A model generated the notes under the pieces. It was not told the DNA's origin, ran no database searches, and was given only the letters and a program-made list of their open reading frames with translations. Source: Clostridiales bacterium (GTDB lineage: Bacteria; Bacillota; Clostridia; Saccharofermentanales; Saccharofermentanaceae). Taken from it: a stretch of 41,436 bases of DNA. Below, in pieces: positions 33,518 through 39,897 of this stretch. A program made the translations under genes and the position numbers. Each line of letters opens with the position of its first letter. Positions within the stretch are counted from its first letter, which is position 1. The stretch spans positions 1-41,436 of the forward strand of contig JAFVDI010000001.1 of NCBI GenBank assembly GCA_017478485.1, given 5' to 3'.

Positions 33518-33673
33518 ATGATAACTATTGAATTGGGACAGACTTACGGAATGGGTAGCATAAAAGAACTGATGCAGACCATCGAAGAGCTGAAAAGCAT
33601 GGGAATGTCTGATGAAGACATTCAAGCCACACTCAATAGGAGCAAGGAAAGTGAGGTAAAGCCGAATGACTAA
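33518..33673 (+). CDS. 51-residue early protein
   Basis: ATG 33518 to TAA 33671. It has IKELMQTIEELKSMGMSDED, a helix-turn-helix-like or coiled stretch, and overlaps the next start by eight bases (ATGACTAA). Small, but its neat fit in the gap supports it. Confidence 0.6.
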   Translation: MITIELGQTYGMGSIKELMQTIEELKSMGMSDEDIQATLNRSKESEVKPND

Positions 33674-33956
33674 AGAAGAAGCATTGAAACCTATCGTTAG
33701 AAAGGGTAAATATCCTACGAAAGATGCCAGCATTCCACATTTAGGGTATCTAAACAGCCTTTACTGCCCTGTGTGTGGCAAGCTTTTTACTTCATTTTAC
33801 GACGCAGATAATCTGCCGAACAGAAGTGACGGATATAGATTCAATATATCAAAGGAATGGAACTATTGTTCAAGGTGCGGGCAGAGGATTGATTTTAGTG
33901 ACTATCAGCACGAGCGGGATTTAAAAACGGCGGATGATGAAGTGCAGCTGGATTAA
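33666..33956 (+). CDS. MTKEEALK zinc-ribbon protein
   Basis: 96 residues. An N-terminal MTKEEALKP start, then CPVCGKLFTSF and CSRCGQRIDF, two Cys pairs that form a zinc ribbon, and a polar tail. Related at the N-terminus to the 32096 and 33176 proteins, but here joined to a zinc ribbon instead of DUF551. Confidence 0.68.
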   Translation: MTKEEALKPIVRKGKYPTKDASIPHLGYLNSLYCPVCGKLFTSFYDADNLPNRSDGYRFNISKEWNYCSRCGQRIDFSDYQHERDLKTADDEVQLD

Positions 33957-33969
33957 GGAGGTTAGCCGA

Positions 33970-34179
33970 ATGACAATAACAACATACAGAGTTAAACAGT
34001 ATAACTCGACTTGCAAGACCGTTGTATGTGTTAATAATAAGCCGATCTGTATTGTTTCAGGCAACGGCAAAACCTTATCGAATATTGTTTCGTATCTGTC
34101 GGGATATAAAACCGAGATAGCAGACGGACAAGTAAAAAAGGTACTTGATGCAGTTTTGAGAGGAGATAAAGTTGAATGA
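33970..34179 (+). CDS. Small early protein
   Basis: ATG 33970 after AAGGAGG gives 69 residues. KTVVCVNNKPICIVSGNGKT contains two Cys. A longer upstream frame is not supported by a ribosome site. Not recognised. Confidence 0.6.
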   Translation: MTITTYRVKQYNSTCKTVVCVNNKPICIVSGNGKTLSNIVSYLSGYKTEIADGQVKKVLDAVLRGDKVE

Positions 34180-34397
34180 CTAAAGAAAAACTTAAAGCAT
34201 ATGAGGAACGGTTAAAGCCGTGTCCGTTCTGCGGAACGAAAGCCAAGTTTTATGCAAGTGCGAACGGTATGGGGTATAACGCAAGTTGCAGAAATACCAA
34301 GTGCCGAATCCTTGTTATTACGGAATCATTTGATTCACCCGAAGAAGCTATAAAGGTTTGGAACAAGAGAGGTAAAGCCGATGCCATATTACAATAA
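34176..34397 (+). CDS. Lar-like restriction-alleviation zinc protein
   Basis: 73 residues with the Lar pattern LKPCPFCGTKAKFY, then a CRNTKC pair and AIKVWNKRG. Lar proteins from Rac and related phages help phage DNA escape type I restriction. The relationship here is by pattern; activity is unproved. A second, shorter Lar-like ribbon is fused to an acidic tail at 2440. Confidence 0.78.
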   Translation: MTKEKLKAYEERLKPCPFCGTKAKFYASANGMGYNASCRNTKCRILVITESFDSPEEAIKVWNKRGKADAILQ

Positions 34398-34488
34398 TCG
34401 AGATTTAATCATTAAGATAGACGAACTATTACGCCGGCTATGGCTAATAAGGTTACAGCGTTGCGAGTGCGTTGTGGGGAGGAGATAA
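34381..34488 (+). CDS. Possible 35-residue protein
   Basis: ATG 34381, with GAGAGGTAAAG upstream, to TAA 34486. It contains YYNNRDLIIKIDELLRRLW and a short CEC. It starts in the 3' end of the Lar-like gene. Weak evidence: very short. Confidence 0.35.
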   Translation: MPYYNNRDLIIKIDELLRRLWLIRLQRCECVVGRR

Positions 34489-34494
34489 AGCCGA

Positions 34495-34722
34495 ATGAGT
34501 GATACAGTAAAACTTATTATTGAGATGCCCGTAGAAGCCTACGAGTATTGGAAAACACATAGAGCCGAATATGTTTTAGCCGAAGCAATCGAAAAAGGAA
34601 TACCGCTCGATGATGTAAAGAAAGAGTTGCAAAATGATGCCCGTGATTATGGGTGCGATGAGTTTGTAGACGGGATAAATCATGCTTTAGAAATCCTTGA
34701 CAACATAGGGAAAGGAGAATAG
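34495..34722 (+). CDS. Small early protein, helical
   Basis: 75 residues. Segments LIIEMPVEAYEYWKTHRAE and ALEILDNIGKGE suggest mostly helix. GGAGGAG upstream. Unknown function, common in this class of phage. Confidence 0.6.
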   Translation: MSDTVKLIIEMPVEAYEYWKTHRAEYVLAEAIEKGIPLDDVKKELQNDARDYGCDEFVDGINHALEILDNIGKGE

Positions 34723-34956
34723 ATGCTTTGTAGCAAATGCAAACACAAACACTATGACTATGCCGATGATTGCATGGAGTGTGATTTGTTTGAATATGAG
34801 TTCCCCGAAGAATACCAACGCAAAGACGAAGAGGGCTGCATCTTCAATGAACGAACCATAGTAAGCCGGATCAAAGCAAAAGAGGAAGAGGAATTAAAAT
34901 TCTTGGATAAAGTGTGTGAAGATATGTATCCTGATCTTTTCGGGAAAGGAGAATGA
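34723..34956 (+). CDS. Small cysteine-rich protein
   Basis: 77 residues; CSKCKHKHYDYADDCMECD forms a four-Cys zinc site near the N-terminus, followed by an acidic and Lys-rich helix. Unknown. Confidence 0.65.
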   Translation: MLCSKCKHKHYDYADDCMECDLFEYEFPEEYQRKDEEGCIFNERTIVSRIKAKEEEELKFLDKVCEDMYPDLFGKGE

Positions 34957-34965
34957 CACGCAGAA

Positions 34966-35895
34966 ATGGAAAACGAATTTTTGTTACAGGATCGCTTGCA
35001 GAAGATAAAGCAGATCATCCACAAATACGGCGAAGAGAATTTTTATATATCGTTCTCCGGCGGCAAAGATTCTACGGTTTTATCAGTATTAGTTGATATG
35101 GCTTTGCCTGACAACAAGATTCCAAGGGTTTATGCAAACACCGGCATAGAACTGAACATGATCCGGGACTGGGTTTTCGAGCTTCAGAAAAAAGACGATA
35201 GAATTGTTGTTATTAAGCCTAGCAAATCCATCAAAGATACACTTGAGGAATATGGCTATCCCTTTAAAAGTAAAAAGCATTCGAAGAAAGTGGGGACTTT
35301 CCAAAGGCACGGAATGACAAAAACTGCCGAGCACTACCTGACCCCCAAAAAAGGCGAAGAGAGCTTTGCTTGCCCGGCACTTCTTCGCTATCAGTTTACA
35401 GATGAATTTAAACTGAAAGTTGACTACCTATGCTGCGTTAAGATGAAGGAAGAGCCAATGCAGAAGTGGGCAAAAGAAAACAATAAATCCTATGCCATTA
35501 TCGGGATCATGAGAGATGAAGGCGGAGGTAGAACAAAGAGCAAGTGTTTGGTTTTCGACAAGAAAAAGCTCAAGTCGTTTCAGCCGCTGTCGCCAATGAC
35601 AAAAAGCTGGGAAGAATGGTTTATAGATAAATACAAGGTTGAAATCTGTGCGATTTATTATCCGCCTTACAACTTTCTCCGCACTGGATGCAAAGGATGC
35701 CCGAACGCCTTAAAATTGCAGCAAGAGTTAGACACCCTTGAAAAGTTCTTCCCAAATGAACGCAAACAATGTGAATATATTTGGAAACCCGTTTACGATG
35801 AGTATAGAAGGATCGGATATAGACTTAGGCCGCTGGAATGCGAAAAACAGATGAGTATTGATGATTTTGTGAAAGGGGTGGATCATATTGAATGA
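34966..35895 (+). CDS. PAPS reductase-like PP-loop enzyme 2
   Basis: 309 residues. YISFSGGKDSTVLSVLVD (about 27-44) is a PP-loop, with further NTGIELNMI and GCKGCP segments. A second member of the family of the 27654 gene but only distantly similar, so it is likely to act on another substrate. Overlaps the next gene by eight bases. Confidence 0.85.
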   Translation: MENEFLLQDRLQKIKQIIHKYGEENFYISFSGGKDSTVLSVLVDMALPDNKIPRVYANTGIELNMIRDWVFELQKKDDRIVVIKPSKSIKDTLEEYGYPFKSKKHSKKVGTFQRHGMTKTAEHYLTPKKGEESFACPALLRYQFTDEFKLKVDYLCCVKMKEEPMQKWAKENNKSYAIIGIMRDEGGGRTKSKCLVFDKKKLKSFQPLSPMTKSWEEWFIDKYKVEICAIYYPPYNFLRTGCKGCPNALKLQQELDTLEKFFPNERKQCEYIWKPVYDEYRRIGYRLRPLECEKQMSIDDFVKGVDHIE

Positions 35896-36286
35896 TTTAG
35901 TGTATGTCTCATACGACAATGATGAGGCACGGGATGAGAAAGCTCTTTGCGTCGGGAGACCCAATGCAGACGGATCGCTTACTGTCCTGAATGAGTTTTT
36001 AGGCGATGAAGCCGAGAGAATGTATGAAGATATCGTGAATCCAAGCAAAAGAACCAACTTTGCTGTGATCCGGGGAATGTCGGAAGGGGAACTTGCACAG
36101 TTTCTCGAGGATTTGGAGAAGTTTGATGATCCAAATCATGAATGGAAAAGTGAACTCATGCCAATCTTGCCGTTTGAAGATTGGAGCAGCTGGTTAAATA
36201 GGGAGGCTAATTATGGCAAAAAAGAAACCGATAAAAAAAGAATTTGTGCTCAATTCCAGCAATTATTATTCAGCCGAAGCCGATAA
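35888..36286 (+). CDS. Early hypothetical protein (TTG start)
   Basis: 132 residues, reading from TTG 35888 after an AAAGGGGTGG ribosome site; no ATG is usable. An acidic mixed protein (VSYDNDEARDEKALCVGRP). It overlaps the following nuclease gene by 74 bases, much more than its neighbours, so the true end may be shorter or the two may be in tension. Not recognised. Confidence 0.55.
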   Translation: MNDLVYVSYDNDEARDEKALCVGRPNADGSLTVLNEFLGDEAERMYEDIVNPSKRTNFAVIRGMSEGELAQFLEDLEKFDDPNHEWKSELMPILPFEDWSSWLNREANYGKKETDKKRICAQFQQLLFSRSR

Positions 36287-37043
36287 GAAGTATATGTCGG
36301 TATCACAGTTCAAAGATTTTCACGGGACGTACGGAATCCCCGGATGTGAAAGAACCGCTATGATGAGGTTGCTGGGACTTTATCCGAAGAAAGAAGGCCT
36401 TCCGCTCCTTGTAGGTGGATATGTCGACGCATGGTTTGAGGGCACTCTTGATTTGTTTGTGGAAAACCACCCCGAGATGTTCAGAAAAGATGGAGTATTG
36501 AAGGCTGACTTCGTTAAGGCGGATTATCTGATTCAGCGTGTTCAGGAAGATCCGATGTTCATGTACTACATGTCCGGGGAAAAACAAGTTATTATGACAG
36601 GGGAGATTGACGGCATCCCGTGGAAGATAAAGATTGACTCATTGCTGCCCGATGCGATTGTCGACTTAAAGATTGTAGCGGAGATAAATAAGAGAAAATG
36701 GGTTCAGGATATTGGTGAATACCTTGATTTTGTCAGATATTGGGGCTATGACATGCAAGGAGCGGTATATCAGGAAATCGTAAGGCAGAATACCGGGAAG
36801 AAGTTGCCGTTCATCATAGCAGCTGCCTCAAAAGAAGAACCCGAGCCTGTCATGGAATTAATTGAAGTAGATCAGGTGTACCTCGACGAAGCCATGTCTA
36901 TAATCCGCAATGACACCCCTAGAATCGTCGAAATCAAAAAAGGCAATGAAGAACCCACTCAATGTAATATATGCCCTTGTTGCCGAAAAGAGAAGGTTTT
37001 AACGGGTACTGTGCTTTTGAGCCAAATGTTTAATCAAAGATAA
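36213..37043 (+). CDS. PD-(D/E)XK exonuclease (RecE/YqaJ-like)
   Basis: 276 residues. NYYSAEADKKYMSVSQFKDF marks the start of the domain. LLVGGYVDAWFEG, TGEIDGIPWKIKIDSLLP with E131/D142, and VDLKIV (D151, K153) form the core, with a later YDMQGAVYQEIV (Q182) motif IV-like helix. C-terminal Cys CNICPCC (about 253-259) may bind metal. This is the probable exonuclease partner of the annealing protein at 25088. GGAGG precedes ATG. Confidence 0.88.
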   Translation: MAKKKPIKKEFVLNSSNYYSAEADKKYMSVSQFKDFHGTYGIPGCERTAMMRLLGLYPKKEGLPLLVGGYVDAWFEGTLDLFVENHPEMFRKDGVLKADFVKADYLIQRVQEDPMFMYYMSGEKQVIMTGEIDGIPWKIKIDSLLPDAIVDLKIVAEINKRKWVQDIGEYLDFVRYWGYDMQGAVYQEIVRQNTGKKLPFIIAAASKEEPEPVMELIEVDQVYLDEAMSIIRNDTPRIVEIKKGNEEPTQCNICPCCRKEKVLTGTVLLSQMFNQR

Positions 37044-37057
37044 GGAGAAATCTGCCG

Positions 37058-37252
37058 ATGGAAGATAACTGGATCCCAATTTCAGAAGACAATTTGCCTG
37101 AAGACGGTCAGGAAGTGCTTGTTACCCTTGCCGAGAACGGTGTGCATAAGAGAAAAGTGGATATTGATTGCTTCATGCGGTGTGATTTAAAATACTGGTT
37201 AGGCGGAGCCGTTCTTGCGTGGCAGCCGAAACCCGCACCGTACGATAAATAG
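37058..37252 (+). CDS. DUF551 protein 5
   Basis: 64 residues: NWIPISEDNLPEDGQEVLVT at the start and VLAWQPKPAPY at the end, a short but clear DUF551 pattern. Confidence 0.75.
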   Translation: MEDNWIPISEDNLPEDGQEVLVTLAENGVHKRKVDIDCFMRCDLKYWLGGAVLAWQPKPAPYDK

Positions 37253-37262
37253 GAGGTAGATT

Positions 37263-37442
37263 ATGGCTAGAAAAGCTAATCCGGCAGCATCCACTATCCG
37301 CTGGAGAAGATGGTATGATACCCACGGTGATCCGACAAGAGAAAAGTGGAGAGAAAAGTGGGAGAAGAAACAGGGCAAGGATGCAGTACGAAAAAAAGAA
37401 CGTGAATATATGCGTAAATACAGAAAGTCACATAAGTCTTGA
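37263..37442 (+). CDS. 59-residue basic protein
   Basis: ATG 37263 after AGGAGG gives 59 residues. It is Lys/Arg-rich, with TIRWRRWYDTHGDPTREKWR, and ends EREYMRKYRKSHKS. Its C-terminal EYMRKYR returns in the leftward gene at 37621-37935, so the two may share origin. It ends the early operon; the TTGACT of the next promoter overlaps its stop. Confidence 0.7.
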   Translation: MARKANPAASTIRWRRWYDTHGDPTREKWREKWEKKQGKDAVRKKEREYMRKYRKSHKS

Positions 37443-37468
37443 CTTTTTTCTGCAATACATGGTATAAT
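37439..37468 (+). promoter_or_regulatory. Promoter at the end of the early operon
   Basis: TTGACT (37439-37444), 18 bases, and TATAAT (37463-37468). Nothing longer than the region up to 37551 can be transcribed before the terminator, so the product would be a short RNA. Confidence 0.6.
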
Positions 37469-37474
37469 TCATGT

Positions 37475-37551
37475 TGACCGTAAGAAGATGTATCACATAC
37501 TATGTGTAGTTTCCCCCGGAGAAGGAGTAGACCCCCCTCTACTCCTTTTTT
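37475..37551 (+). ncRNA. Candidate small RNA of about 75 nt
   Basis: Bounded by the promoter above and the terminator below, with no gene inside. It contains the palindrome CACATACTATGTG (37494-37506) and the terminator hairpin. Start estimated at about 37475. Role unknown; it is convergent with the leftward operon. Confidence 0.45.
37522..37551 (+). terminator. Terminator of early operon / small RNA
   Basis: AAGGAGTAGA (37522-37531) pairs perfectly with TCTACTCCTT (37538-37547) around a C6 loop, followed by T residues (to 37551). Confidence 0.9.
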
Positions 37552-37557
37552 GGTGCA

Positions 37558-37593
37558 CAAAAATGGAGCCGACCCCTATTTTGAGCCGACTCC
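37558..37593 (-). terminator. Terminator of the leftward operon
   Basis: On the reverse strand, GGAGTCGG (37593-37586) pairs with TCGGCTCC (37572-37565), with two G-U pairs, around a 13-base loop; a T5 run follows (to 37558). It faces the rightward terminator at 37522-37551, so the operons end back to back. Confidence 0.7.
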
Positions 37594-37620
37594 TTGTAAG
37601 GAACAAACGCTATATACGCC

Positions 37621-37935
37621 CTATTCCTCATTTTTTGCTATTTTTGCAGCCTCTTCCGCCTCTTTTTTCTTCCGTTCACGGTACTTTCTCATGTATTCCC
37701 GCATGTAAATTCGATGCTCATCAGTCGAATATTGCTTTTTGAGATGCTCTTTAACCCTTTCAGGATTCTCGGATCTCCATCTTTGCAGATATTCAGGGTC
37801 GTTTTCCCTTCTTCTGCGGTCTTTGGCTTTCCGCTCTTCCGGGTGGCGAGCTGCCCATACGGCCTGTTTGGATCTGTTTGCCTCATTATCACGCTGCTTA
37901 GATTCAACACGACTTTCAATTTCCCATGGAAACAT
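37621..37935 (-). CDS. Basic Arg/Lys/Glu-rich protein
   Basis: Start chosen at 37935 (GGGGTGG before ATG), giving 104 residues; a longer reading is less likely. It is highly charged, with KAKDRRRRENDPEYLQRW in the middle and IYMREYMRKYRERKKKEAEE near the end. Its EYMRKYR matches the protein coded at 37263 across the terminators. A nucleic-acid role is likely. Last gene of the leftward operon. Confidence 0.65.
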   Translation of the reverse strand: MFPWEIESRVESKQRDNEANRSKQAVWAARHPEERKAKDRRRRENDPEYLQRWRSENPERVKEHLKKQYSTDEHRIYMREYMRKYRERKKKEAEEAAKIAKNEE

Positions 37936-37936
37936 A

Positions 37937-38248
37937 TTAAACCACCCCCTGACACCAAAAATGCTTGCTTGCCGGATCATAGTGCATGACAATCACGTGC
38001 TTTCCCTTGATGGAACATGCCTTTATGAAAGCCAAAAGGCCCGCAGAAAAACCCTCGCCGTAGACCCTGAAGACATCCGCATCAGAATGGCAGTCAAGGA
38101 AAGCCGTACAAATATAGTCAAAATAAAAAACATCACAGAAACGATCCTCGGGAATGTTCGCCGGGAAAATAGCCTCATGCACTTTGTCCGGCTTTTCAGC
38201 CCCACAACTCTTGCAGCTGCCTTCCATAAGTTCGCAATGTATAGTCAT
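37937..38248 (-). CDS. Cysteine-containing hypothetical protein
   Basis: 103 residues, with AAGGAGA before the start. CELMEGSCKSCGAEKPDK has four Cys near the N-terminus, then FCDVFYFDYICTAFLDC. Probably a small metal-binding protein. Not recognised. Confidence 0.6.
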   Translation of the reverse strand: MTIHCELMEGSCKSCGAEKPDKVHEAIFPANIPEDRFCDVFYFDYICTAFLDCHSDADVFRVYGEGFSAGLLAFIKACSIKGKHVIVMHYDPASKHFWCQGVV

Positions 38249-38277
38249 ATTTTTTTCTCCTTTTTAAGCTAAGTTTA

Positions 38278-38300
38278 TCCCCCGACTTTCCGCCGGGGGA
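38278..38300 (-). terminator. GC-rich hairpin after the FtsK-like gene
   Basis: TCCCCCG (38278-38284) and CGGGGGA (38294-38300) form a seven-pair stem with a nine-base loop. No good T run follows on the reverse strand, so it may be a weak terminator or a processing or stability structure. Confidence 0.4.
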
Positions 38301-38322
38301 GTAGGTTCTGTTTTTCTGTTCT

Positions 38323-38934
38323 TTATACTTCCAGTCGATCCCAAACCTCGTCCGTGGATATCTTCAAAGGCCTTGAGAAGTTATCGCCGAATATGTAGCA
38401 ATAACCAATTCGGGGCAGTTTGCACGCATCCGGGATTCCGATAAGTTCCCTAGAGTCTATAGGTTTTCGCTGTCTCAGGCAGACGATATCAAGGTTAATG
38501 ACGATATCACGAGGCAGAACATCAGCCGTCGAACGCTGGGTACAAACGATTAAGAATACCTTGGCAGCCCTTCCGAGTGATGATATCTGATAAAGCCGTT
38601 CCCTTACCTCTTTCTTGCTGTCGCCTCTTGAAAGCGGGGCGACTTCATCCAGTACCACATATAAAGGGTTGCCCGGATATTCCTTTAAGCCGTTGCCTTC
38701 CATGTATCTATATCTATCCATCATGACCGATTCCGCCTGAAAGAGACAATCAATACAATCATCCACATCTGAAGCGTAGCGAATAACCTTAGATTCGCCC
38801 TTGTAGCTATTCAGTTCCACCCTTTTCGGGTCAAGAAGTATTAAGGCCGCATCTTTGCCCAACAGCTTTTTGATTAATATGTTTTCTACGTAAGATTTAC
38901 CCGAGCCGGAAACTCCCGCAATTAATGTGTGCAT
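38323..38934 (-). CDS. FtsK/SpoIIIE-like ATPase
   Basis: The second ATG (38934) is better spaced after AAAAGGGG and gives 203 residues. Walker A GVSGSGKS (7-14), Walker B YVVLDEVAPL (92-101), and the FtsK-type CTQRSTADVLPRDI (131-144) are clear. No membrane segments or gamma DNA-reading domain. Such minimal FtsK-like ATPases accompany conjugative and plasmid elements. A DNA-moving or coupling job is likely. Its presence in a siphophage is unusual. Confidence 0.8.
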   Translation of the reverse strand: MHTLIAGVSGSGKSYVENILIKKLLGKDAALILLDPKRVELNSYKGESKVIRYASDVDDCIDCLFQAESVMMDRYRYMEGNGLKEYPGNPLYVVLDEVAPLSRGDSKKEVRERLYQISSLGRAAKVFLIVCTQRSTADVLPRDIVINLDIVCLRQRKPIDSRELIGIPDACKLPRIGYCYIFGDNFSRPLKISTDEVWDRLEV

Positions 38935-39106
38935 ATTCATACCCCTTTTCTATAATCTCATTGATTCGCTTTACAACGTCTTCAGGTATTTGAGTAATGG
39001 GTTTAAGGTGGTAAGACTTCCATAAGTCCATTATTTCCGAATATTTGGCATCGTTCCCTAAACGGGGAAACTGTTCGGCAAGGCTGTCAATGCACTGACC
39101 ACCCAT
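38897..39106 (-). pseudogene. C-terminal part of a mobile-element gene
   Basis: 69 codons with a weak ribosome site. GGQCIDSLAEQFPRL then IMDLWKSYHLKP looks like the C-terminal half of a family of mobile-element proteins that begin SFGKxD and have GGQCxD later. The N-terminal half is read in another frame just upstream (39058-39183). It overlaps the ATPase gene by 38 bases. It may be a split or decayed gene. Confidence 0.5.
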
Positions 39107-39183
39107 AATGCAATCACAACTTCACAATTATTTTTTCCCGAATTATAGCCGTCAACTTTTCCAAATGATATCTCTTTTTTCAT
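39058..39183 (-). pseudogene. N-terminal part of the same broken gene
   Basis: 41 codons with a strong AAAGGGGGC ribosome site: ISFGKVDGYNSGKNNCEVVI resembles the N-terminus of the mobile-element family, then the frame runs into unrelated sequence and stops. In intact relatives, from memory, about 25-30 residues separate this from the GGQC part, so a deletion and a frameshift have probably occurred. Confidence 0.5.
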
Positions 39184-39198
39184 GATCCAAGCCCCCTT

Positions 39199-39339
39199 TT
39201 ATTCTGATAAGCTGTCAATAAATTTTTTCGCATCGTCCAGCGTAGAAAAAAAATAATCATCGCCGCAAAACTGGACGCTATATTCATTTTGACCGTAGAT
39301 ATTAAAGTCTATCCCGTATCCCTTATATGTGTAGTTCAT
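39199..39339 (-). CDS. 46-residue mobile-element small protein
   Basis: ATG at 39339, preceded by AAGGGAGAA; ends at 39199. YGIDFNIYGQNEYSVQFCGD then TLDDAKKFIDSL is the pattern of small proteins common in clostridial plasmids and ICEs. Intact, unlike its neighbours. Confidence 0.7.
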   Translation of the reverse strand: MNYTYKGYGIDFNIYGQNEYSVQFCGDDYFFSTLDDAKKFIDSLSE

Positions 39340-39354
39340 GTCGTTTTCTCCCTT

Positions 39355-39544
39355 CTATTCGTTCAGCCGTTCCAGCAGATAACTAATTCTATCAAGGCAG
39401 CCGGAAACAGTGGTTAAACTTGCTAATATCGCCTCAATAGGTTCCCCGTCTTCAGACAGTTTAAGGGCTATTTCCACCGCTTTCGGATCCTTTTTTATTT
39501 GCGATATCACAGAAAAAGTTATAACTTGCTTTGTATTCTTTCAT
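39355..39544 (-). pseudogene. Small gene with frame break near the start
   Basis: Reverse-strand ATG at 39544, with a GGGGG ribosome site, opens a frame that stops after 27 codons. The +1 frame from just after that ATG is open to 39355 and looks like real coding sequence: KKDPKAVEIALKLSEDGEPI then ISYLLERLNE. One A fewer after codon 1 would join them. The largest alternative start is GTG 39510 (51 residues). Probably a one-base indel or an assembly error. Confidence 0.5.
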
Positions 39545-39765
39545 GATTGACCCCCTTCGATCTTTTCAACAAACGGGTAATATTTCCCGCACAAATTGAG
39601 GTATACCGGCTTATAAACGCCGCCTTTATATGTTAAGGGTTTGCCGTTGACGATCTCCGCAAACTTCGGGTTATACCCAGTCAGGATATATTTATATGTC
39701 TTGTGATACTTGAATCCGTGTTTATTACAAAAACCTCTTAAAATTCGCCCGTCCCGTATTATCAT
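39541..39765 (-). CDS. Small hypothetical protein of the leftward operon
   Basis: ATG 39765, five bases after AAGGGGG, gives 74 residues; a longer form from TTG 39786 is possible. GFCNKHGFKYHKTYKYILTG is Lys/Tyr/His-rich and may bind nucleic acid. It shares ATGA with a 15-residue leader frame upstream. Confidence 0.6.
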   Translation of the reverse strand: MIIRDGRILRGFCNKHGFKYHKTYKYILTGYNPKFAEIVNGKPLTYKGGVYKPVYLNLCGKYYPFVEKIEGGQS

Positions 39766-39809
39766 ATATACCCCCTTGTATTCCAATTTTTTAGATCCAG
39801 CTTTTCCAT
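39762..39809 (-). CDS. Possible 15-residue leader peptide
   Basis: AAGGGAGA then ATG at 39809 reads MEKLDLKNWNTRGYI and stops at TGA overlapping the next ATG (39765). Either a leader that couples translation or a remnant of an extended N-terminus. Confidence 0.35.
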   Translation of the reverse strand: MEKLDLKNWNTRGYI

Positions 39810-39841
39810 AATGTCTCCCTTGTATATAATCGACAGTTAAG

Positions 39842-39889
39842 GGAAAAAGGCGACTTTTTAAGCCTCAATTTTTAAAATCGCCTTTTTCC
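39842..39889 (-). terminator. Large hairpin, probable terminator
   Basis: GGAAAAAGGCGA (39842-39853) and TCGCCTTTTTCC (39878-39889) are a perfect 12-bp inverted repeat around 24 bases. On the reverse strand the stem ends in a T run. It lies after the gene at 39898 and before the small-gene group. Confidence 0.65.
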
Positions 39890-39897
39890 GGCAAATA

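Noticed and set aside
38023..38272. Forward-strand frames opposite the leftward genes
   Set aside because: They lack ribosome sites and mirror the coding reverse strand.
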